Shown here in pieces: positions 36,195-44,051 of a stretch of DNA of 64,000 nt. Source of the stretch: Draconibacterium sediminis. GTDB lineage: Bacteria; Bacteroidota; Bacteroidia; Bacteroidales; Prolixibacteraceae. Every line of letters begins with the position of its first letter. Position 1 is the stretch's first letter. A program made the position numbers and the translations under genes. The notes beneath the pieces were generated by a model. The model had not been told where the DNA came from, searched no databases, and saw only the letters and a list, made by a program, of their open reading frames with translations. The stretch covers positions 310,001 through 374,000 of the forward strand of contig NZ_JRHC01000002.1 in NCBI RefSeq assembly GCF_000949475.1, written 5' to 3'.

Positions 36195-38156
36195 TCAATC
36201 TTTTAGGTTAAACATTCGGGCCGGATGTGCAGCCTCCGGTTTTAGCGAAGTAAAGTTCTTAAATACTTTGATGTCTTTAAAAACCAAGGTAAAAACAAAA
36301 CGCGGTTCCTGTTCCAACCGATTTGGGAAATAACCGAATTGCAGGTGCATAGCCGGAAAAATCAAACTCTCGTTTTTGGTGCTGGCCCAAATTCCAATTT
36401 CAGAATAACGATCTACTTCTCTTGTAGCTGCGTTTGATTTTGATAACCAGCCAACATTTACATAAGGATTAAACGAAAAACGAAATCCCCAGATCTGGTA
36501 GTTGGAATAAAAAACCGGCCGGTAAAACACTGCCAGATTCGAATAGTTTTTGTAGCCCGTTAAATAATCGGTTGCAAAAGTGCGTGTTGAATAGTAAGGA
36601 ATAAAATACCGTGGATTGCGCACAGCATTAAATTTCAGTTCAAAAATATTTCGTATTTCGTATTTCCCCAGCCGGCTTAGCGGACTTAAATAATCGAAAC
36701 GCAGCCCGGCAAGTCCGTCTTCCAGCTTCGAGCCGTTTAAATAACCACCCGCCTCGGTGTACGCCGAAAAAATACCGGCATTGTTAAAATACAACGAGTA
36801 GTTGGCACGCAGCCCCGAGTACGAACGCTCGTAAAAACTGGTTTTCTCCCACCCCGCTGTTACATTCAGGTTGTAACCGATTGGCACATCTTCAACCGTT
36901 CCGTATTGCAACAGGCGACTGGTTTTTATGTACGACACCTGCTGCCACGACAAACCCGCCAAATACAACTGCCGGTTATGAAACTGGTAGTTTGTAGTTT
37001 CATCTAGCAGTGGTTGGTTTTTGTATTTATACGAAACGTAACGCGCCGCAACATTCAAAAATGGCCGGGTAATATCTCTGTGAAAAAAGAACGAATGTCC
37101 CAGCCACAAATCAAAATAAGATAAATTATACCGGCTGTTATCATTCTCCAGCGAATCGTTTACATAGGGGTGGTCCGACACTTTTTCGCGCAGGTGATCG
37201 TAAATTATCTCACCCCCGTTTTTGGTGTGCGTTGTCGAAAACGGTTTTTCAAACTGTATCCTGAAATTCTCACGATCAACACCATTTTGGTAGCGGATTT
37301 CACTGTCGAAAAAAGTGCCCCACATATTGTTTATGCCATAAAAAGCCCCATAACCGAACTTCTCTTCGGTGTCGGCATCAAATTCGCCAATTATCCCGAT
37401 GCTGTGCCCCAGCCCGGCAAAATTTCGCGAGTAAGGTTCCACTTCAAAAGCATTGTAACTGTTAACATCGCCACTTACACCAATCGGGTATCGGTCTTTA
37501 ACCATAACCGTTACGTTTACCGAATCGCTTGAATTCCCAACCGGCGAAATTTTAATAAAAGCATCTTCTATGTATGAGAGCTCACGAAAAAGGCGCTCGT
37601 TATCCGAAAAAATACGTGCTGTCACCCGTTCGTTTTCCTTAAAATGAAGGTTTTTACGAATCACACGTTCGCGGGTCGGGCTGTATGTTTTGTTCAGAAA
37701 ACGGCCAAATCCGGAGAGGTCGACATTGGTGGTATCAAAAAGATTGCCGTCGAGCACCGGCACCCGTTCAATCGTAATGTTTTTTATTACCCGGTTTTTA
37801 TAGAAGGCAAAATACTGGTCGGACGGATTGAAATCCTTCGGCAGCTGTTCTTCCCTGCTTCGTATCGAGCCCATCAGCAAACTCCCGTAACGACTATTCA
37901 AACGTGTAGCCGATTCAATCTTTTCAGGATGCTTTTCGTAATACGATGGTTTTCGTACCAGGAAATTTTTGATGATATCGTGCTCCGTATCTGCTTCAAG
38001 AATCACCACCGAATCATTCACACCATAATAAATGGTGTCTTTCAGCATTAACAACTGATCGAAACGAATGCGAATGGTATCTTGCTTTTGCGCTTTTGCA
38101 ACAAATACCAATCCCACCAGACTCAGAAATAATAAGTGTTTAATGTGTTTCTGCAT
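36195..38156 (-). CDS. Omp85-like outer-membrane protein with POTRA-type N-terminus
   Basis: A 653-aa exported protein with signal peptide to about residue 22 (FVAKAQ). Residues 90-230 hold POTRA-like stretches (IKNITIERVPVLDGNLFD near 139-156, LFRELSYIEDAFIKISPV near 208-225), then a beta-barrel of alternating aromatic strands (about 240-640). This resembles the BamA/TamA surface-antigen superfamily, though it lacks an obvious RG motif, so the assignment is by architecture. It is followed by the repeat array and preceded by a second barrel gene 78 bp upstream; the two may work together in lipid or protein insertion at the outer membrane. Confidence 0.65.
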   Translation of the reverse strand: MQKHIKHLLFLSLVGLVFVAKAQKQDTIRIRFDQLLMLKDTIYYGVNDSVVILEADTEHDIIKNFLVRKPSYYEKHPEKIESATRLNSRYGSLLMGSIRSREEQLPKDFNPSDQYFAFYKNRVIKNITIERVPVLDGNLFDTTNVDLSGFGRFLNKTYSPTRERVIRKNLHFKENERVTARIFSDNERLFRELSYIEDAFIKISPVGNSSDSVNVTVMVKDRYPIGVSGDVNSYNAFEVEPYSRNFAGLGHSIGIIGEFDADTEEKFGYGAFYGINNMWGTFFDSEIRYQNGVDRENFRIQFEKPFSTTHTKNGGEIIYDHLREKVSDHPYVNDSLENDNSRYNLSYFDLWLGHSFFFHRDITRPFLNVAARYVSYKYKNQPLLDETTNYQFHNRQLYLAGLSWQQVSYIKTSRLLQYGTVEDVPIGYNLNVTAGWEKTSFYERSYSGLRANYSLYFNNAGIFSAYTEAGGYLNGSKLEDGLAGLRFDYLSPLSRLGKYEIRNIFELKFNAVRNPRYFIPYYSTRTFATDYLTGYKNYSNLAVFYRPVFYSNYQIWGFRFSFNPYVNVGWLSKSNAATREVDRYSEIGIWASTKNESLIFPAMHLQFGYFPNRLEQEPRFVFTLVFKDIKVFKNFTSLKPEAAHPARMFNLKD

Positions 38157-38234
38157 CGAACAGCTTGTACTTCAATTCGGTATTCAATGTTGATTAAAGA
38201 TAAGAATTTAAGGAAGATAACGCCCAAGCAGAAA

Positions 38235-39386
38235 TCAAAATGCTTCCACAAAATTGAAGTATACGCCCTTAGAATCGCGTCCCACACCAAAATCAACACA
38301 CACATTCATTCGTGGCTGCAATTCAAGCCGGTAACCAATTCCGCCATTCGGAACCCATTTTGATAAACTTACCACATCGGGTGCAATACTACCTGCGCCA
38401 AGCCAAATTACCATTCCGCTTTTGCTTAAGCGTCCATCTGCTTTTTGAAAAGTATAGCGCCATTCGCCAAGCATAAAAGAAATGGTATTATCGCGGTAAT
38501 GCCCCATTAAATATCCCCGCAGGTTTTTCCCTCCCGAGAAATCGGATAGCTCAGTTATAGGCACATCGCCATAGGTGCTTCGGGTAAACAACCGAAACGC
38601 CAGCACATTGCCCGGGCGCGTTAGGGTTTTATAGTGCCGCAAATCGAGCGTATATTCCTGGTAATCGTACTTGCTACCCCACAAATTATCGTAAAACATA
38701 GCTGCAAAATGGAAATAAACTCCGCGCCAGGCATTTACAACTATATCGCGGGTATCGTAAGCGAAAAGTGCTCCAATTCCGTTCAGAAAATAAGTATCTC
38801 CGAACTGTGACCGGTATGGATCGTTTTCTACCGGCTGGGCAAAGTCTTTTGTTACAACATATGCCGGACGTAAACTGGCACCCACATAAACCGATGGTTT
38901 TAATTTGTAGATTAAGTCAATATCAAAAGATGAATTGGTTTCGTGGTACAAAGTTGTAGTATCCGATTGATGATTGGCTTCAATCTGATCAAATCCCTTT
39001 CCATAGTAGTTGTTGTCTTTATCGCGAATTACAAGGCTGGCATTCATTCGAAATTTATCCTCCAGCCAAAACGTTCTCAAATGCGCCTGAATGCCAAAAT
39101 TTCCTTTGGTGCTGTAGAATATAGTGGCCGGAAGCGATGAACGTTGCGAGATGCTGTCGTTTTTATTTGCCCTGAATGAGTATAACATGCCTCCGGAAAT
39201 CAACAAACCGGCATCAGCAGTGTAGGCCGGTGCAAACATGGGCGACAACCACGGTTCGCCGGCCTTTATAACAGCCTCCTTTCGCGCATTGCGCTCATTC
39301 CAGGCATCCTTTAATTTGCCCTGAGCTTTTGAATCACAAAAGCTAAAAAGTAAAAGAAAGAGAAGTATAAATGTTGCTGGTTTCAA
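38235..39386 (-). CDS. BamA/TamA family (D15) outer-membrane barrel protein, short form
   Basis: A 383-aa barrel protein with a signal peptide ending near DSKAQ (residue 22). It has no POTRA domains. The C-terminal segment includes GGKNLRGYLMGHYRDN (about 290-305), matching the G-x-RG loop of Omp85 proteins, and ends in an aromatic strand (FNFVEAF). Apparent initiation is TTG at 39386; no ATG lies upstream in frame before a stop. It follows the terminator of the CDP-alcohol phosphotransferase gene, so it probably has its own promoter. Confidence 0.75.
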   Translation of the reverse strand: MKPATFILLFLLLFSFCDSKAQGKLKDAWNERNARKEAVIKAGEPWLSPMFAPAYTADAGLLISGGMLYSFRANKNDSISQRSSLPATIFYSTKGNFGIQAHLRTFWLEDKFRMNASLVIRDKDNNYYGKGFDQIEANHQSDTTTLYHETNSSFDIDLIYKLKPSVYVGASLRPAYVVTKDFAQPVENDPYRSQFGDTYFLNGIGALFAYDTRDIVVNAWRGVYFHFAAMFYDNLWGSKYDYQEYTLDLRHYKTLTRPGNVLAFRLFTRSTYGDVPITELSDFSGGKNLRGYLMGHYRDNTISFMLGEWRYTFQKADGRLSKSGMVIWLGAGSIAPDVVSLSKWVPNGGIGYRLELQPRMNVCVDFGVGRDSKGVYFNFVEAF

Positions 39387-39456
39387 GAGTCAAGTGTATT
39401 TTGATTTAATCAAATATACGACTTTACCCCCGTTAAAATCAAATACTTTGGCAAAC

Positions 39457-39484
39457 AAAAAAGCCACATCCGAAGATGTGGCTT
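39457..39484 (-). terminator. Terminator with UUCG loop after the CDP-alcohol phosphotransferase gene
   Basis: Read on the minus strand, AAGCCACATC TTCG GATGTGGCTT forms a perfect 10-bp stem capped by the very stable UUCG loop, then TTTTGTTT. It begins 5 bp after the stop codon at 39489 and closes the putative lipid operon. Confidence 0.92.
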
Positions 39485-39488
39485 GTTA

Positions 39489-40085
39489 TTATTTTGCTTC
39501 TTTTTCAGCTTTCATTAGCCAGTAGAGTCCCTTCACCCCGATTTTTATATCGTCGAGTTTAAAGAGGACAAATATTTTTTCGGTGTAGGCTACAATTCCC
39601 CATCCTACTGCGAGGTAGAAGAACCAGGCGTAGAATCCGAATACAAACAATACAAAAAAGAATATACTTTGCACATATCCGGCCGAAACAGCTGAATACA
39701 GGTGTAGTCCCGGTATTTTACCGAAGCGCGCAAACGAAACGATGTAACTCACTACAAACAATCCCAGAAAGAGGAATAAAAACCAACTGTGTGGTTCAAT
39801 ATCGGCCCACTTAAATACAAACAAACCTAAAATGGCCATTGCATAAGTACAAATATCGGCCAGGTTATCGAGCGCGGCACCAAAATGCGTTTGCTGTTTG
39901 AGGTAACGTGCCAGATTCCCATCGGCAACATCGCTTACCAAACTAATACAAAGCAACCATACAAACAACGATTCGTTACCAACAAGAGCAGCATAAAAAA
40001 TTACAGGAAATGCTAACAAACGGTATAAACTGATCGCATTTGGGAGATTTACAATATTCTCGCCACGTACAAAAATTTTCTTCAT
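39489..40085 (-). CDS. CDP-alcohol phosphatidyltransferase family protein
   Basis: A 198-aa integral membrane enzyme with about six helices. It carries the complete family signature D-x2-DG-x2-AR-x8-G-x3-D-x3-D (SDVADGNLARYLKQ then FGAALDNLAD), which binds CDP-lipid and metal. Family members swap CMP for an alcohol head group (for example PgsA, Pcs). Which donor and acceptor are used is unclear. Upstream neighbours encode a male-sterility-type reductase, a polyprenol/DAG-kinase-like protein and a CdsA-like enzyme, suggesting a dedicated lipid pathway. It is the last gene before a strong terminator. Confidence 0.88.
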   Translation of the reverse strand: MKKIFVRGENIVNLPNAISLYRLLAFPVIFYAALVGNESLFVWLLCISLVSDVADGNLARYLKQQTHFGAALDNLADICTYAMAILGLFVFKWADIEPHSWFLFLFLGLFVVSYIVSFARFGKIPGLHLYSAVSAGYVQSIFFFVLFVFGFYAWFFYLAVGWGIVAYTEKIFVLFKLDDIKIGVKGLYWLMKAEKEAK

Positions 40086-40145
40086 AATCCTCGTTTAAAC
40101 TTAATTGGTGTAAACCTAAAAATTAGTTGGTAAAAATTCAATGAT

Positions 40146-41255
40146 TTATACGGCAGCCTTTATTTCGGATACCTGCTGGTCGGTATCACTATTCAGAAAA
40201 TAGCTAAGCATACGATGTATCGATTCGGCAGTTACCTCGCTCACTTCCTCTTCAACAATCGAATCGAGATTTGTTGTATCGAAAGCAATATTGGTATCGA
40301 TATAAGCACCTGTAAACGACATGCCGATAGCCATAATCCGCTCGAGCGAATTCATTTGTTCTTTCTCCAGCGTTAAATCCGGCACCAGGTTAATCGGCAT
40401 TAAACTGCTGATGCTTCCCAGTATATCTTTATTTTTCACCGAGGTTTTGGCAATTAAATTCAGAATAACCGGCACCTGTTCGGCTTTTACGGCACTCATC
40501 AGGTATGTTACTGCGGTATCGATAGGAATAAGGTTTTGAGTTGATTCGGGATCAACCTTTAAGCGAATTACACTGTTTGGATATTTTTTGGCCAGGTTTT
40601 GTACACGTTTCGAGAAATCGAAAATACCGTAATCGGTTTTGGTTACGCCGGTTTTGTTGTTTCCAACCACCTGCGACAAACGCAATATACATGCGTTTAA
40701 GCCCCTGTTATCAATGTAATCTTTAATTACATTTTCGGCATATCGTTTTGATTGTTCGTAGTAATTACGGAATGCATCAATCTCGGCATTTTCGTAGAAC
40801 TTTTCTTTAAACGGCTCATCAATACGACCGCACGAATAGGCCGTGCTTACAAAATAGAAGCGTGATTCTTTTGCCGAATATTTCTGAAAAGTATTGATTG
40901 AATTGGTTACTCCCTGCAGATTGGTTCCAAAAATTTCTTCTTTCGATTTTATGTCAAATTTTAAACTTGCTGCAAAATGAAAGTAATCGACGTTTCCCCC
41001 GAAAATGGTTTTCAACTCACTTTCCTGCAATGCAAAATCCGCTTCAAATAACGAATAGTCGTGAACCTCAAGATTTGTAAAATCAATAGCCTCCCCGTCC
41101 TTCATCTCTTTTAAGGCAGCTTTTACCCGCTCTTCGGCAGTAAATTTTTTATTACTGCGTGCAAGCGCAACTACCTTGTAGTTCTCTGACAACAATTCGT
41201 TTATAAAATTAGAAGCAACATAACCGTTTGCTCCGTTTATAACAATTTTCTTCAT
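40146..41255 (-). CDS. Extended SDR, NAD-binding-4 (male sterility / fatty acyl reductase-like)
   Basis: A 369-aa Rossmann protein: GANGYVASNFINELL at 8-22 binds NAD(P), FHFAASLKF near 92-100 and FGTNLQGVTNSINTF near 109-123 match the NAD_binding_4 pattern of acyl reductases, VSTAYSCG supplies Ser/Thr and YEQSK the YxxxK pair. It is shorter than bona fide fatty acyl-CoA reductases (about 500 aa) and lacks their C-terminal Sterile domain, so an epimerase or other reductase activity is also possible. It is 60 bp upstream of the CDP-alcohol phosphotransferase gene. Confidence 0.7.
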   Translation of the reverse strand: MKKIVINGANGYVASNFINELLSENYKVVALARSNKKFTAEERVKAALKEMKDGEAIDFTNLEVHDYSLFEADFALQESELKTIFGGNVDYFHFAASLKFDIKSKEEIFGTNLQGVTNSINTFQKYSAKESRFYFVSTAYSCGRIDEPFKEKFYENAEIDAFRNYYEQSKRYAENVIKDYIDNRGLNACILRLSQVVGNNKTGVTKTDYGIFDFSKRVQNLAKKYPNSVIRLKVDPESTQNLIPIDTAVTYLMSAVKAEQVPVILNLIAKTSVKNKDILGSISSLMPINLVPDLTLEKEQMNSLERIMAIGMSFTGAYIDTNIAFDTTNLDSIVEEEVSEVTAESIHRMLSYFLNSDTDQQVSEIKAAV

Positions 41256-41388
41256 GACGTAATATTTGATTCGGAGACGCTAAAAAATCTCCACTTTGCT
41301 ATTCAGTTTTCTTTACTTTCTGTTTTACTATATACAAATTACTCCTTTTTTAGCAGAAATACCAGCATCGCCTCTACATTTTACATAT

Positions 41389-42063
41389 TTACATTAATAG
41401 TAAAAGTGTAACTGCTGCCCCTAGAGGAATGGTTAAATTGTCGGACCCGCGCCAACTGAGTAATTCTGCCAGTGTGCTAACAACAGCTACTGCCAGTCCA
41501 ATATAAAAGGTTTTTAAATCGAAAACACCTCGATTAAAATACAGGGCCAGCAAGCTGATAATAAAGCTGGTGAGTAAAAATGCACCCGATCCGAAAATTG
41601 ATTTTCCGGTATCGATGCCCAATATTTTTATTTTATGATTGTTCGTTTTAAAGCTGATTCCTACAATGGCTGCCATCGGGTCGCTGATTCCCAAAATCAG
41701 CATTGGCAGGATGAAAATAAATTTACTATCGAGTATATCCGATAGTAAAAATGTAAGATAAATTGATGCCGGCAACAGGTAACTACCAATCGATTTCCGG
41801 TCGATATCGTGAATGGAATTCAGCTGCTTGCTGTATTGTGTAATAAATAAGGCCGCAAAAAAGATGAGCGCCAGCACAAATACATACCAATGACTTGAAA
41901 AAATGTATGGAAAGGGTACCACAGCAATGGTGGCGGTAAAGTGCGCAAACTTTCGTGTAAACTCGCCTTTTACTTTTAGTCGTCGGTAGTTAAGTTCGTT
42001 AAATGCCAGTAACAGTATTATTGCAATAAAATATACTACTGACAGCGTAATAGTGTTCCCCAT
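41389..42063 (-). CDS. Polyprenol/diacylglycerol-kinase-like (SEC59/VTE5-type) membrane protein
   Basis: A 224-aa protein with six or seven membrane helices. It shows the features of CTP-dependent lipid kinases of the SEC59/VTE5/DGK1 group: RRLKVKGEFTRKFAHFTATI at 27-46 (R-K-x-x-H), ILGISDPMAAIVGISF near 122-137 (the GDxxAAxxG counterpart) and the TGKSIFGSGAFL segment near 151-162 (K-S-x-x-G). Members phosphorylate dolichol, phytol or diacylglycerol. Together with the CdsA-like gene upstream it suggests activation of a lipid alcohol. Exact substrate unknown. Confidence 0.72.
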   Translation of the reverse strand: MGNTITLSVVYFIAIILLLAFNELNYRRLKVKGEFTRKFAHFTATIAVVPFPYIFSSHWYVFVLALIFFAALFITQYSKQLNSIHDIDRKSIGSYLLPASIYLTFLLSDILDSKFIFILPMLILGISDPMAAIVGISFKTNNHKIKILGIDTGKSIFGSGAFLLTSFIISLLALYFNRGVFDLKTFYIGLAVAVVSTLAELLSWRGSDNLTIPLGAAVTLLLLM

Positions 42064-42196
42064 AAAAATATTTTATTCTCTGGTTATCTTCCTTCTAATT
42101 CCCGCTCCGTTTTCAATAAACAAAGTTATCGCTATATAAGTTTCACCACTTCATTTATTGATCGAACTGTTATTATCCTTTCCTGAAATGCTCAAG

Positions 42197-42925
42197 TTAA
42201 GAACCAATCATCAGAAAAAAAAATGTTACCCAGGCTCCACCCGAAATTAAACTGTCAAAGCGGTCGAGAAATCCTCCGTGCCCCGGTATCAAATTACTGT
42301 AATCTTTTACTCCGAATTTTCTTTTGTACAACGAAGCAGCAATGTCGCCTAAAAAAGCAAACACAATTATTCCGAGTGTAAGCCCGGCCACCACATACCA
42401 TTTATTGTCGTATAATCCGTGAAGAAAAAAGCCGCTTGCGAATGCAAACAAAGCACCACCAACCGTTCCTCCAATGGTTTTATTGGGGCTGATTTCGGGT
42501 GCAATTTTTGTTTTTCCCCATAACTGTCCCGAGATTTGGCTAAACGCATCAAATATCGATAAGATCAGAAATGCAAAAAGCACCAGTTTGTTATCCATAG
42601 CCCCAAACAACCACAGTCCTGTCCCCAAAACGGTATAAATAAGCATGGAAACGAATACAAAACCTGAATGTTCGAATCCTGCCCGTTTAAACAGTAGTAA
42701 AAGTTCGAAAGCACCTGCCAGCAATATTATTCCAACCAAAACCTGGAAAAATACCGGATTTATTGTGATGCTAAAAAACAGAATGTGGATAATAATAAAG
42801 TAGCTAATGAATTTTGTCCAGCTTTTTCGGGCCACTGCTTTTTCCTTTTTCCGGTTAATAAAAAAGAATCCAACTGCACCCAACAGGAAATACGACAGAA
42901 TGAATATGTATATCGTTAAAATCAT
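42197..42925 (-). CDS. CdsA-like CTP:phosphatidate cytidylyltransferase
   Basis: A 242-aa polytopic membrane enzyme carrying the CdsA signature at the C-terminal side, KDYSNLIPGHGGFLDRFDS (about 209-227), preceded by SPNKTIGGTVGG near 144-155 and FLGDIAASLYKRKFG near 193-207. It activates a phosphorylated lipid with CTP. A genome of this phylum normally has a separate essential cdsA next to other membrane genes, so this could be a second, pathway-specific copy (inference). It starts 1 bp after the TauE/SafE gene stop. Confidence 0.85.
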   Translation of the reverse strand: MILTIYIFILSYFLLGAVGFFFINRKKEKAVARKSWTKFISYFIIIHILFFSITINPVFFQVLVGIILLAGAFELLLLFKRAGFEHSGFVFVSMLIYTVLGTGLWLFGAMDNKLVLFAFLILSIFDAFSQISGQLWGKTKIAPEISPNKTIGGTVGGALFAFASGFFLHGLYDNKWYVVAGLTLGIIVFAFLGDIAASLYKRKFGVKDYSNLIPGHGGFLDRFDSLISGGAWVTFFFLMIGS

Positions 42926-42926
42926 G

Positions 42927-43724
42927 TTATCTGTTTACTATCATTAAAATACCGATTGCTGCAACCACAGCCGCGTATATGTACTTCACCCTATTCTCCG
43001 ATTTTCCGATCTTCGCTTTTGCAAAAAGCCGCGGCCCCAAAAACGCACCAATTACTGAACCTGATGTAAGAAAAGCAATTAGAGTAAGATCGATACTGCC
43101 TATTAAAAAATGGGCACCAACCGCAAATACGGTATTTACCAAAACCACCAGCAACGATGTGCCAACCACTAATTTAACAGGTAATCGCATCGAAAACAAT
43201 CCGGCAATAATCGGCGCTGTTCCGCTGGTTCCAAATGTTCCGGCAATCAGTCCGGCCGTTAAGCCAAAAAATGAGCCTTTCCCAATACGAACAGCTTTCA
43301 GCTTAGCTTTGCGTTCTTCGTCTTCAGCCTCCTTGTATTTTCTTATACCGGCAACCAGCATATTTATTGCTATCAAAATGGAATAAACTCCAAACAGTAG
43401 CTTTAATTGCGGCTCCGTAATTAAATTTGTTATACGTGCTCCCAGCAAAGCTCCAACAATTCCGGCAATGCCAAACAAGGCCCCGGTGTTGGTATCGATA
43501 TTTCCTTTTCGGTAGTGCCCCCACGAGCCGACCAATCCAATTGGTAGTGTTGCAGCCAGCGAAGTTGCCACAGCTGTATGCGCGGGCACGCCAATTATTA
43601 AGGTAAGCACAGGCAAAAAGAAAAAGCCTCCACCTCCTCCAAGCATGGTTCCAAAAAGCCCAATAACAAAGCCAATTAAGGGTAAAATCAGGTAGATATT
43701 TTCAAACGAAGAATTAAAAATCAT
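42927..43724 (-). CDS. TauE/SafE family sulfite/anion exporter
   Basis: A 265-aa permease with about eight membrane helices and the two family repeats: GLFGTMLGGGGGFFFLPVLT near 23-42 and GLIAGTFGTSGTAPIIAGLF near 158-177. TauE/SafE proteins export sulfite, sulfoacetate or related anions. It is joined to the CdsA-like gene with a single-base gap, so it is co-transcribed with the putative lipid genes; whether that is functional is not known. The 276 bp upstream hold no second gene; a lone minus-strand TACCTTTG at 43802-43809 could be its -7 box. Confidence 0.88.
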   Translation of the reverse strand: MIFNSSFENIYLILPLIGFVIGLFGTMLGGGGGFFFLPVLTLIIGVPAHTAVATSLAATLPIGLVGSWGHYRKGNIDTNTGALFGIAGIVGALLGARITNLITEPQLKLLFGVYSILIAINMLVAGIRKYKEAEDEERKAKLKAVRIGKGSFFGLTAGLIAGTFGTSGTAPIIAGLFSMRLPVKLVVGTSLLVVLVNTVFAVGAHFLIGSIDLTLIAFLTSGSVIGAFLGPRLFAKAKIGKSENRVKYIYAAVVAAIGILMIVNR

Positions 43725-44000
43725 AATTAATCTTTACGGTCAGTTAAATTTAAAAATTAATTACTCAACCGCAGTATTTAAAACCTGTCCTGTTAAAAAG
43801 TCAAAGGTAAAGTATAAAAATTTATCGTTAAGTGATACGAAACACAATCTAAAATCACCCTATGTATTTTAACATCTGTTAACGTTTCAGCACAGAAAGA
43901 GTTCAGCAATTGATTTTTTGCACCGAAAATAAGTGGAGAATATAATGAAAAAATACTGGTAATATTCCCGGCGAATAACTTTGAATAATTGGTTTGAATA

Positions 44001-44032
44001 GAAAAGCTCTTCCTTTTGGGGAAGAGCTTTTC
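44001..44032 (-). terminator. Hairpin terminator after the TonB receptor gene
   Basis: GAAAAGCTCTTCC (44001-44013) and GGAAGAGCTTTTC (44020-44032) are perfect 13-bp complements with a 6-nt loop, 20 bp after the receptor stop codon. The T tract on the minus strand is short, so efficiency is uncertain. The rest of 43725-44051 holds no gene. Confidence 0.7.
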
Positions 44033-44051
44033 ATTTGTTTCACAATATAAG

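Noticed and set aside
35977..36198. 73-codon minus-strand reading frame across the 20-bp repeats
   Set aside because: It would need a TTG start, is a low-complexity Leu/Lys/Arg product created by the repeats, and has no family resemblance.
40085..40100. GTTTAAAC near the CDP-alcohol phosphotransferase start as another copy of the 36-kb repeat
   Set aside because: Only the 8-bp palindrome is shared, not the rest of the 20-bp unit, and short AT-rich palindromes occur by chance.
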